Positions 48,350 to 61,023 of a stretch of DNA of 64,000 bases are shown one piece after another. Every line of letters starts with the position of its first letter. Position 1 is the stretch's first letter. Below the pieces are notes generated by a model. It had not been told where the DNA came from, made no database searches, and saw only the letters and a list, made by a program, of their open reading frames with translations. The position numbers and the translations under genes are program-made. This DNA comes from Cardiocondyla obscurior (Eukaryota > Arthropoda > Insecta > Hymenoptera > Formicidae): contig NC_091871.1 of NCBI RefSeq assembly GCF_019399895.1, positions 2,633,001 to 2,697,000 on the forward strand. The letters run 5' to 3'.

Positions 48350-51300
48350 ATCAACCAGCCTCCCGCATCTTCGCGGACAGCCCGCCCGCCGCACGGGATA
48401 CCTCATTTCCTTTATCCCCCAGCCTTTCTCACGACCTCGCGATTTGCACCCGTAGCCGCCGTCGCGCTCGCGGAAAAGATGAAAGCAGAATCGGCCGGCT
48501 GCTGCTCAAACTCGGCAAATTGCTCGTCCAATTTTTTTACCGAACGCGATCGACATCGATTTCCTTCAGGATGTTGAATTCTATGTGAATTGAATTGTGG
48601 CGAGCGTGCGTCCTGTGAAGGTACGGTAGCATCGTTTACTATAGGAGCGCCCTGATAGAGCCATGTGTGTTTGTCGGATCAAGACAGACCGATGTTCGAA
48701 TGGAGATACTACCCATGCTACGATGGGACGTTAATGCATACAGATGTATGCAGATTCAAAGAACGTGATTAACATTTTAATAGTGACACACGGTTTTCTT
48801 TACCTATGTCCTTTTTTACTTAAAATTACATTATTCTTAAGTATACAGGTATTTCAATTTTGAAAGACATGGATATTCTTGCTAGCCATGCCGTCATGTT
48901 ATATTCGATTACAATCGTTTTTTTGTCGTCGATGCCAATACTTATAGTAACTGAGACTGTATTTTTTTCTTTTGCTTTCGAGCATATTTAACGTTTAGCA
49001 GCTGTAATCTTTCTCAGCACAGCCGTCAAAGTCTTGCATTATCATTTACGGTTAGTATCATTCCCGATAAAGAGGATCGTGACGGGAATCGAAAATTATC
49101 AGTTCCTTACCTCCTAAAAGCTACTGAATAATTCGATGCTTCGCTTCGTCTCGTACTGGCACTTGCTAGATAATTAAAGAAAATCGATCGTTCAGCATCC
49201 CGTCTGCAATCTTCTGCTGCATTATTTCACGTTTAGGGGCATCCGAACGGAAAATGGCAGGGTCCATTAAAAAGCAACGTCATAATAATATTTTCACCCT
49301 TCTCTCCGTGCATTTTATATTTTAACACCTAGATTCTGAGACGCGTATGTAGTAGCGCAAACGTTGATTACGCGTAAAAAATATTCACCCGCGGACTTCG
49401 GATAATCTTGTATAATTCTCTACCTTTATTTCTTTTCTTTTCATCCTTATCAAATAAATTTGGTTGCGCGGTATTGACATTGCGCGAGAAGCCACGCGTG
49501 TGACAGATTCAAAGTCAAAAGACGGTCTACGAAGAGAGTTGCACGTGCGTCGCGCGGTGATCTACTTTTGTTTGACACTTTGAACTCGTATTTTGACACC
49601 CGCGCTGCACGCGCGAGGAATACCGAAGAGTCCACCAAAAATGTGGAATTCGGTCGACCGGTCAGAAACGCTTGAAACGTTTCGTCTTCTTCCCCATTAC
49701 TTTCTAACACGTTCCACTTTCATGGGTATTTCTCACGAAAGACGCAGAATATTTTGTCGCATTTTGATAAGCAGGCGGACGTGAATACCAACGGTTGAGA
49801 GGGCTCGGCGAATGTCGGAAAATGTGTTAATTCACGAGGCGCACGCGAGCTGTTTTGGTAACAACGACGTGAACGATTAAATTGAATAATTTTAAGAAGC
49901 GAGAAGCGATTTTGTGTAAAAACCAGCCGCTGGTTTTCTGAAATATTATCATTAAGAAGTGACAATACGAAATTACATAGTATTTTTACGCGCCCGTGTT
50001 ATTTGAATTTTTTTTTTTATTTTTTTATTTTTTTTTAAGTCGATCAAACTTCTGCGCGTAAGAATAAATTGCTAAGTCACGTCACGATGAAAATAACACG
50101 TGAATACGTTGCAGAGCGACTTTGCGCGCGTAATATTTGCATGTGACACGTTACGTGTATTTTATTGCGTAATTATAGTCAATTAAACGCAATTTCTTTG
50201 CACGTGTTAATAATGCAGAGACGTATTTATTTTCTGTGACGGCAGAAAGTCCGGTACGGCAGATGGTTCAAGCAAATGCGATAGATTCCTCTCTACGTTT
50301 TTTCAACACGATGCCGATGAAGTTGTAAAACAGCGTCGTCACGTTGGCTACGAAAGAGTAGTCTCCGGGGCGTGGAAGCAACGGTACTCATTCTCTTTCG
50401 CAGTATCTTCTCGTAAAAAGATAGATTCCGTCGTGGAATTCTCTTTTTCAGTGCCAGCAGAGTCGCGGAATAATTTAAATTTAACGTTTCTTGTACGTAT
50501 CTAATTTATTACGGCGCGTTAACTTTATCAATTAAATTGTGTGGAAAACAATCGCCATTGCATGATACAACACGTAATAAATTAGCGCGTCAGAGATAAT
50601 TATCTTTAAGTTGTATTCAATTACCTACAGACAGCTGGAGCAAATTAATGACGAATATACCGTTGCACAACGTTGAATTCTTACGTTAGAATCATCCTAA
50701 TGAAGATATGTAGAGAAATTATGCAAACAAATGTAAGCGGGATTTTAATTTTTAATTTAACCCGTGTTAATTTGTTGGTACGAAAATTTAACACAAAATC
50801 TTAAGAATCGTAAAGTTGTAAAGATGACATCTCTTTGCCCCAGCGCAGAGAGGTACGTTTTTGCACAATCTAAACAATTCTCGCGATTTCCGGTCAGCTA
50901 GATGATGAGATATCGAACGTTTTTATCTTTCAGGGACTGAGCTTGAGATTGAACGAACAGGTGGTTAGAATAAATATGGTAACATTAAAGTGCCCGCTTT
51001 TGCTCCAACTTTAATTAACGGCGCCGCTCTATTCGCGTCACTCTCTTTTCACGATAAAGTATGCACGACGGGCCGGCGTGACCGGTCAAAAGAAATTCCG
51101 TTAACGGCAACTAATTAATTTGAAGTTTATTTCCTTCCTTATTTTAGACGAGGCATTTGCGTGGCATTTTGACGCGCGCGTTGCGCGGCACGTCGGTCGT
51201 CGCGGGTTGTATCGCGGATAATATCGAACTGATCTTCAAATCTAACAGATGTCTGCGATGTAACATTTTTATCGCGTCGCGAGAGGACGGTCGGATGGAA

Positions 51301-54300
51301 TATATATCGAGCGAGAAGGTCTTTGCCCCAGGACGCGGCGGTTCGTAGACGGTCGATGGCCAGGGTAACAACCGAAGTAGACGTACTTCCCCTGCCCCAT
51401 CAAGGATATCTATCCCTTTTATACAAACTGGCTCGGTCTCGCCGAAATTTCAGCTCCAGACCGTCTGATTTTTTTTTTTCCCCCCCACATTTCGATGTCA
51501 CGAGAATTTTACAATATTATTTATAGTAACGCGCATTCCGTCACGAGCCAACAAAAATCTGTAATAGACGTGTATTTGTGCGATTAATATCGATTTCCAA
51601 CATTTAACGAGTTTAATTAAAAGATAACTATCTCTCCCGTGCTGGTAATCGATAACTCTTAATACCGCGGGGTCTATTCTGCGGCAACCGCGACGGTAAC
51701 AGCTCCATAAAAGAAATGAGTGCTTTTAATTAGGAAGAAATCTAATCAAACGGCTTTGACGGGCGAGTCTCGACGCGCCGGGGAACTCAAAGAACAAGCT
51801 GGATCGCAGATGCAATGCGCATTAAATTTGATTGAGCACTATGTATATCGTCTTACTGTCGCGCACATGCTGGCGCTCGTTAACGAAGATAAATAGTAGA
51901 TTTCGCGAAGGTCAACAGCTTACATAATATTATTGCGTAAAAAGGAAGAGTTTATATGTAATTTATTATATAATATAGTATTTATTAGCGTTTACAGTAT
52001 TATCACGAGCCGTTTATCCAGCTTATATTTTTTACATGCCGATCGCACTTATTCGCAAGAAGCTAAACTTAGTTTCTTCGGCGGATCGTTTTCATCGTAC
52101 GGTCTAGCTTCTTGTGTATCTCGCAGCATTTACCAACGCCACGTAACGCCGCGTAAACTCCCTTCCTTATACAAACGCAATTTATCTGGGCGATAAAAGT
52201 CCTCGTGTCTATCGATCCTCGCTATGATGTGTGGACGCTTTTACGCGGGACGACTTTAGAACGACGTGGCTAGAAGACGTGAGTGCACGGCCCCGTTGTG
52301 TACTCTTGAAACCACTCGTAGGCTAACGAAAGATTATGCATTTTCATCGTCACGAATAAAGATACCGCGATGGAATAAGCATTTTAGCCTCAACGTTCCC
52401 GTAACCACGCCGCTGGCCTGTTATACGGCATTATAAAGTCTTAGCAGGATCCTAGTCAGCTCGCGTAGAGTCGCCGTGTCGGAGACTTAGCTGCGATAAC
52501 CAACTTTATAGCGTACAGGAACAGAAAGTGGGAGAAATGCGCGTGATCTCTGCATATAATTTATGTTGCAGATAAATTTAAGTTTTTTTTTCTTCTTTTT
52601 TTTTTTTTTTTTTCTTCTTTTTACGAATAATACGTTTCCACGTAGTTTTGCGACTTTTAAGATCAGAAACGTCGCAAGAGAGCAAATACAAAAGACGAGA
52701 CATGGAGATAACAAAAATCGCAAATACGCGGAACATAAACAAATACGTTGGGCTCGTTATTATGAAAATATGACGTCGAGGCCCCGCGACGACTAGGTTG
52801 TGCATTGTTGATCTAGAAAAAAAAAAAAACCGGCCCCGTTAATGTCGGTGTAACTTGTAGTTTCGTAATTCTCGGTTGTTAACAAAGGAGAGCGGCGGCG
52901 CGACGACATGCGCCTTCGCCTCGCGTCTTGTGAAACAGGCTCCACGAACACCGTCGCTTAGCGTGAAAGCATGATATAAGTATATTAAGCTCGTGACATA
53001 TGGGACAGCTCTTCGTCGTGCTCGGTTGGTGGGACACGGGGGTGAATCACCCGGGATATGTGTATACCTGCGAATGACAACGATAATAAAGCGCGATATC
53101 ACTACGCTGTTTCGCGCGCCGCGTGATAATATCCGTACCTGTTTCGCCGTCAGCGGCACCACGTGCCGCGCGCGGCTTTTGTATAACTCGCGAGACAAAA
53201 AGAAATCCCCTCGCGGCGCGGTGACGCGCTCGGCCGGGACGAGGATTTTATCTACGATGAGCGAGATAAAGTCGAGAAACGACGGCGAAGTCGTCCAGGA
53301 AATCGCGGAAGAAAAACTGGAAAATTATTAAAGCTCTTGTGCAAATATAATTTATTCAACTTATCTAACGTCGTTGCGTAAAGTTACTCTGAAAACACGT
53401 AGGATTTTAATTGCTCGGCGTTACGCCTCGTGTTATCTATATTAACAGCGGCATTTACGAACGCAGCGAGATATAATGCTCCGCTATCTGCGTCCCTCCG
53501 TGTTCTGTTACATGCTCGTCTTTCCGCATACGTTTACCTATGTTTCGAGCCAAGCTCGACAAATGTAATTAACGAATGCGCCCTACGTTTTGGATCGACG
53601 CAAGAGCCGTTATTGTCGGTCAAATAAAAGAATTCGCTTTTTTTTTTTCTCTTCGGAAAGACGATTTTTCGCGAAACAAATTTTTCGATTTTAATTATGC
53701 AAACTTTAATTACGAACGTGTTCTTTGGATCTTTTGAATTGTCATTGTTAGTTTATCGATTTACAGCGCAAACCCCTTTTAATTAACTATTCGCCGTTTT
53801 ATATCGTCCGTGCTTGATCACGGTTTCAATTACCGCGGCAAGAGTCGCCTTCTATTCCACGTGTTTCACTCGTTAATCCTCGTACGGGCAACTAGGGCCG
53901 GCTTTTTATTTTCTCGCGTTTTCGGGCGTCCCACGGGCAATTAATATTTTAACAGTCGGCACGGGCGTGTGTTAGAGGTGCAGGCGCAGTGTTTACGCTG
54001 TGGTCTGCGTTCGTCCGATTAAAATTCATGGACGGGTTCGGGCGATGCGTTGCGAAAAAACGATAGGCCAAACGAAAGCGGCCGTTATTACCGTCGTTAT
54101 TCTCTCGTTTCCAGCGCCGGCGTGGGCTTTTTCGTCCAGGCGAGCCTTCAGCCGCGATAAAAATACGCGTGCACGGCACCGCGAAATTGTCTCGCGACTT
54201 AGCCGTCGACTGATTCGCTCTACATTTAATTACTTCACCGCGGTATATTTTTAAGTGGGATTATGCTAATTCATAGCGCGAAACGATCTGTCGCCAACTT

Positions 54301-54476
54301 AGCGCTCAGCTCGAGATTTCTACGCCGCGAATGAAATATCGCATTGTCTACTTTCTGTTGTTGATTCGTCGGTGTTACCGAATATGAAAATTTTTTTTTT
54401 TTATTAATTCTTAAAATTGTAGATTTATAAAATATATGTATATGTAATTATGACAAATTGTTTGACAATTGAGTTA

Positions 54477-54513
54477 TACTAATCTTTTTGTTTTTGTCTT
54501 GTTACAGGTAAGT
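54477..54513 (+). promoter_or_regulatory. Recursive splice site (ratchet point)
   Basis: In order: a perfect branch-point consensus TACTAAT (54477-54483), an almost pure pyrimidine tract, CAG (54505-54507), and immediately GTAAGT (54508-54513). A 3' splice site fused to a 5' splice site with no exon between is the defining structure of recursive splicing sites in long Drosophila introns (for example Ubx and kuz). It is on the same strand as the MAFNE exon, 14.5 kb downstream of its donor. The alternative is a small real exon starting at 54508 and ending at the donor-like GTGAGT near 54547 (39 nt, open in the required phase). Confidence 0.6.
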
Positions 54514-56737
54514 CCTTTTCCTGATCTGTTTGATGCGCTTATAGTGGTGAGTGATCTTTATATAACTATGCGCATTTTTTATATATTACGTTTCATAAGC
54601 GCTACATATTCATTTTATTAAAATTATGTCAGAGTGGTTACATAATTTCAGACGGAATTCGGTAGCTTTCTTGACGAAAGAATTTCGGAGCGTTCGCAAT
54701 CACATATTGAATATTTTTGCTTCCGAAATGCGTTGGAGAAACGTATTCAGCAAAATGTAAATTATACGAAATTTTCTTATTGTCTTTCCGTCTGACTTCC
54801 TTACATGTAACATTCGTGACGTAATCCGGCGCTTCCGAAAAATTTTCCTTCTAGTTTGTCGTGACGAGCTGCTATTTTCATAAATTTTATGCTCCAGTGG
54901 TATTTATGATTTTGTACGATACGCTCGTGAATGTAGAAACTCCTGAAGCCTTGATATCGGGAGGGGAAATTAGTTTCTTGAATATACCAAGCCTAAAATC
55001 CGCTTACTTTGCTTTACACAGTTTTACGGGAAACTTGGAAGAGATTTTAAATATGTAACGTAGACCGAGACCGACCTCCTCACGGTTATGCGAGCAAAAT
55101 TGCGTCGTAAAGGTTTTCCGACGTGAATTCTTAAAAATTGCGATTTGCGATTCCTACCTGAAAGGCGATAACGATTCCTACGGAATGAGTCACCGCGTTA
55201 CTTGCGCGTTTATCTCCGTGCCGAAAACCATATCGCGGCTAGGCTCGTTAATAATGCATTTAAAATGCATATGCGAACGGAGCGATAGGGTACCGCGTAT
55301 GACAAAGTTGCTCGTTTAAATTCGTGCGATGGTAAAAGAATTGCGAATAGGTGCACAAATAAATTGAAATGTGTTTATAATTATTCGTCAGATGCGATCG
55401 GTTTCGCGGCGATTTCGTAGATTAGAGAGGTCGCGACAATTTCGAAGGGCGAGCTTTCGAGGCCGTGAAGTTCAAAGAGGGGTCGGTTGGCAACTACCAA
55501 CCGCAACATGGACCAATGAGAGAGACAAAACTTGATTCCACGGGATTACGCTTCTGGATGAAGCCGGGAATTAGCCTGGGAAAGCGTAACGAGCTCGGCC
55601 GTTCCGCTAAATGAAATCATGTAGATTGTATCTCGTTGATTTTAGACTGTTTTACTATTAACGTTGTTTTTTCTCTTAAATTCCCAAAAAGCGAAAACTT
55701 AACCGATAAGAGCAATAGGCACCCCCTTAAATCTGTGAGCGCGAATAATATATTCTAATTATACTAATATTTGACAGGGCACGTGAAAAATCTTTTCGAT
55801 AATGTCAAGAGTATTATCACGAACGCACTCACGCGTTCAACGATTTTAAGAGGTGATTACCTGTTATTATGCGTATTATTAAACACGATCGCGATAACTG
55901 GTGGGCACAAGGGTTGGGTCGTTTCTCCAAACGTGAGGGTCAAGTAGGTATTGTTCATCCGATAAATTTAAAACGAACGTAATAAGAGTCGTGGGTCACG
56001 CGATGTGTCGGCACCGGGCGATATAATTTATATTGCATCGATGTACAAACGCGACAGCTTAGCGCCGTTCCTTCGTATTTTTCTCGCGCTCGACGCGCGG
56101 CGTACAAGCTGGTAGTTACGAGATAAACGTGTCTCGAGTGCCAAGAAGTTTTCCCGATTTTTCCGTCGTTCCGTTCGCGGAGAGGAGCATATTTCTTTGA
56201 TACGTACGTACGTTGTGCACTGTTGCAAAATTTATAAATAAAGGGGCCAACTCGGGCACGTCCTTTCCGCGCTTCACCGCATGATGGGCCTCTATTTTTG
56301 CGAAACAAAGGATGCAAGATTTACAACGGAGTTTTGTACGTAATAAGAGCGAAGCTGGCTGAATGAAAGCGCCGTCGGCGAGTTTTCAAAGTTGTGCAAT
56401 CATTCGCTTCCTTTTTGTCGCGGCTCCACTTTCCTTCTTTCTTTTCGCGCCAGTCGACGAGTCTTTCGCGAAAGAAAATATTAATGTAATGTAGCGTAAC
56501 GTTACGAAACACGCTCGTACATGTAGCAATGAAAATATCGAAAGAAATGTATGTCTAGAACCGTATTGTGCTTAACTGCGAGATTTATATCGGTTTTCCA
56601 TAGAATCCCTCCTAACGTGCCGATGGCAAGTTCACTCACAATGTTGCGCAGCTCGCAACTGAATGAATACGTAAACCAAGATTAACAGTTGCTTAATGAC
56701 CGCTCGACTTACTCGCGGCTAGATCTCACTTGATTTT

Positions 56738-56740
<3 letters not shown>

Positions 56741-56767
<27 letters not shown>
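56741..56767. repeat. (CT)n microsatellite
   Basis: About 20 b of perfect CT dinucleotides plus an imperfect extension. Confidence 0.8.
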
Positions 56768-56768
<1 letters not shown>

Positions 56769-59700
56769 GCGTAATTAGCATAGTTTTCTTTTAATTTTTC
56801 TGATTTCCACGACGAGAGACGGAGCGTAGGATAGCTAAATTACCTACGTTATCCTCATTCGCGATGCAAATCTCCATCCATGTCGAGATCTCGTTTATTG
56901 CGGCAGAGGCCGGTCGATTTAACGGGTGTTCTCTTATGTACGTAACGGCGAATGCTCAACGTCCACGGCATGAATTGCTATTCGTCCCACGGGAATCGGA
57001 GCTCCGCAGCGATTATTCATCTTTCGGAAGGCCAGGCACGGAACCCCGATAATCCCAGCACGCCAAGGAGCGGACACGCGAACACAATAATTTAGGATCG
57101 GGACTTCCTCGGTCCTGCGAGTTATCGTTAAAAAAGATTGACAAGATGGTACATAGGCTTTCGAGATACAACGATGAAAAAATATCTCAAACGTAACGTA
57201 GGTACGTCGTTTGTGACTTTCTGGACATTCTTAATCAAGGTCAAAAATTCTATTATAAAAATGTCATAATAGGTTTAGAGGTAACGAATCACTTGATCGA
57301 ATAATAATTCTTATCAACGTATCGATTTATCTGTTCCTGATTTTCAAAGTTGTGGGAGGAACGTGAATTTTATTCGTAATAATCTTTTGTTTTAAATATA
57401 TTTTACATTGTAATAGCATTCTTTCTGCTTTTCTCTCTTAAAGCAAATTTGGCATGTTTACTTCTTTATCCATATCTCGTTAAGTATCAAATTTTAATTA
57501 AAATTCTTTTGCTTCGCGATAGCGACGTTTATCGAATCTCATACATTTTTTCTCTGCTTGAAGTGGTATTACGATATCAGTAGATAACGATACGTGGCGT
57601 ATAATTTCGTTCTCAGTCTTTCGGGATAGCGGCAATCCGTGAACAGGCGATCTCACGAACTTGCGTCGTTTCACTGGGCTTCCCGCAACCCTGAAATGTC
57701 AGTTGCTTCATTCGTGTCTCCTCTGACTCACAATGGCGCAAGCCATAGATGAGGAAACGCGTCTAGTCTTTGTGGCGACTGAGTATCCTGGTACATACGC
57801 GGGAAGTTGGTAACGCCGTGAGTTCTGTCCGTAAATTGAGTTCATTCGAGAAGGTCAAGTTTCGAAAGTCAATTTAAGACACTTCGGATTGTCGTCGTAG
57901 TGAAAAAAAAAAAATGAGAATTTTGATTTAAATTAAATCTTTAGAAGAAATTTTTTTTTCTCGGATAAAAATATTTAAGGGTGTTTTCTTCTCTATTAAA
58001 ACAAATTTTTTTTTTTTTTTTATTCCTAACTGTGATTACTTTTTAGAGAATTTAATCGTCGATTAGAATACATTGATACTGATGATACAATATACATTAT
58101 TAATAAGTTAATAAAGACCCCGATTTTATATAAAAATGTGGCGTATTCGCATAATAGAAAGTGCATATCTATGATCCGTAAATTTTGATCGAAGCAATCG
58201 AGTTAACGAGTACCGATTAAACCCTCTTGGAATTGCACATTGTAATGAACCGATTCATCAAACTTTCTCGCGCGGGCGCGCTTATCTTTGATGGATCAGC
58301 CATGTATTGTTAACTTTCGGCACAAGAAGATTACGTTCTCCTTCACGCGCACGTGTAGTAGGTAGTTGCCTAGGGAAGACAAAATTAGTTTTTCCTTTTT
58401 TTTTTCTTTTCAAACAATAAGGTAATTATGCACAGCCACGTGTGTTCGCATGAGCAACGCAACAAATAGCTCCGGTAGTTTTTAATGGGCTTTCGCCAAG
58501 GAACCCGGTAATCCCTGCGTGGTATTCCACGTTCATTCGTCCGTTCCTGCAATCCTCGGGGAGGCATTAATTAACGTTAATTAATTTAACATACTTAACG
58601 TCAATCCCTTGTCTCGGTTGTGAGGGAACGGCCGATATCCGGACGATGCTCGAATATCCACAGGCCGCTTCTCAATTGTGGTTCAGCAGCGTGCTTGCGC
58701 AGAGCTTTAGCCTTCGCATTATCCGCTCGAGCTAATGCCTCCGCGATTTTGATGGGTAATCGAGTCGAACAATCAACATGAAAATCCGATACAATGTTAT
58801 CGATAGTTAATCAACTCGCCGTATATTCGCAATAACTTGTTTTCTAATTTTTAGATTATATATACATAAATTGTTGAGAAAAATAATTACGTCAAGTACA
58901 TGCAATGGGGAGTGTGCCGATGTAAATTTACATACGAGAGTAAATCAATAAATTGACAATTTTCTCGTATACTTGGTCAAATTAATGCTCATAGTTGACG
59001 AGTATAAACATAATGCCGGTAGTTGCAAACGCTTAACGAACCCATCGAGATAAAGTCAGCGAGGAAAATAAGTCACTTGTTCGAATTTAACTGGCGTTTA
59101 CGCACGGGTGCAAAATTGCAAGAAATTAGACGGTTTACAACTGCACGACGACTCATCGTACTTGTACTTTCTTGACGCGATCGATCTCATCCGTCGATTC
59201 ACTCCGTTGAATTTTCTTGGCCGCCTTCAATGCACCGTAAGATCCTCCGCTGTACTCGAGAACCGGTTTTTCGTGCTTGATTCACGGAGTGTGAGGCTGG
59301 TCTTCGACCGTCGCCCCACAGAACTTTATTCTGGGATGTTTTTTCCGCATTCTCGGTCTCACGCCGAATACAAGCGACAAACTGAAAATTATGCCTATTC
59401 TTTTCTCGCGCGGCACGTCGCAGCTCGCGCTGGCGAGCTACTAATTTTCGAAACAACGGTTATTTTTTATTTGCGAGATGTCCCGTGACGCGTTACAGTA
59501 CTCGATATTTGACAAAATTACAATATGACGCGACCGTTCTTCAATATTTTATCGCTTAGATAGTATTTCTATTCGGAGGCTATTAACGAAACTCATAATA
59601 TGAGGGATGCACCGGATATTCCAAGCAATTTGCGCTTTACTTCTCGAATTTATTTCGCGCTGGGTTAGATGCACTCCCCCGGTATCATCAATCCCTCGCA

Positions 59701-60980
59701 TTTTCCACCGTGTCGTGCAGTCACCCAAGAATCCTCGCGGTGTCATTTTGACGTGCGCCCTCAGGAAATTGTCAAGCTGTGACGACTGATACGGATTTCG
59801 TTCTCCTTATTTTGCACCGTCTATCTCGACGGGCTTCTAATTTATCTCTCTCGTCGCTTCCGACAACGTGCAAAAACGATAGCCTCGCGCTCGACCTCGC
59901 GAGCAAATTTCGTAGTTATCGTATTTTTAACGAAATTATCTAACAGCTACATCTGATAAAATATCAATTTTATTTCTCGGAACACTTAAAATTTTTTTTT
60001 CAAGACGACATTGCTCGAAACAGCATATCACGTTTTAATAAATCAATGCTAGTTTTTTTTTTATTATTTTTTTTTTAATAATAATTATTGGTTCGTATAA
60101 TACTGTACAACAATTGTTTAAAAAGATAAATCTCGGCTTTTTATACAATTCTTTTCGCGAGTTTTGTTTTATGTAAAATTAGAAATGTATTATTAACTTA
60201 ATTTAATGTGACGCGCCGTTTTTCTGTAGTGTTTATTTGAAATTTAATTTTCTTTTGGTCACGCTCCCAACATTTGCTCTCTGACATATTAGCTTCAGTT
60301 TTTCGCCCTTTGCCACTTTCTTCCATCTCTATGGTGTCGTTATGAACTCTTCTAGACGGAAAGAAACTTCTTGTTGCGAGTTTATGTTCTCGAGTTTTTT
60401 CTTTTTTTTTTTTTTTTTTTTTTAACAAGTAGTATCACATTAAAATTAAAAGATACGTATACGGTATAATAAAACACCATAAAATTTAAATAAATTTTAA
60501 TGATTATTTTAAATAATTAATTTAAGTAATTGTTTCAAGCATTATTCAGATGATAAATTTTGTTTTTTTACGTTTCTGACATTAATATTGATAATATTTT
60601 ATTTGTGAATTTTTCTTCATAAAAATTACACAGTAGCCTTTTTTTATTTGCATATACGTTACGTACATTATTTGCTTATTTATTATTATGCTTTTATATT
60701 TATAACAGGGATATTTTTTCTATTTTTGTTTCGACATGATTTAGTAGCTTAATGACATTTTTCCGTCACGAAGTGATAAAATTTAACCTCGTTCTAATTT
60801 ATATATAGCCAATGTCATGTTCTCGCCATCAACGCCGAAAAATCCGTACCAGTTTGCTCAGCCACGAATTTTGATTTATCTGCTTCGTCGTCGCGACCTT
60901 CATGTTCTCGGTACATCGGCCCCATGCGTCCTCTATCCTTTACCCCCGCAATTTTCCATCCTTTCGAATGAGAAGAGATA

Positions 60981-61023
60981 GAGCAAGAGAGCGCGCGCGC
61001 GCGAGAGAGAGAAAGAGAGAAAG
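60981..61023. repeat. Compound (GC)n(GA)n repeat
   Basis: A purine/GC alternating tract (GCGCGC then GAGAGA). It could adopt Z-like or triplex structure, and GAGA-factor-type proteins bind such tracts in insects. Confidence 0.6.

Larger units (their letters stand above)
39994..54507 (+). other. Inferred first intron segment, no coding exon seen
   Basis: About 14.5 kb between the MAFNE donor and the ratchet point. Composition is mixed, with frequent homopolymer tracts, and there is no frame on either strand with recognisable protein similarity. Repeats within it are listed separately. The region probably also holds cis-regulatory DNA, but no individual element can be supported by eye. Confidence 0.4.

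Noticed and set aside
54861..55058. 65-codon plus-strand open frame downstream of the ratchet point
   Set aside because: No proper acceptor in phase with the MAFNE exon and no protein similarity.
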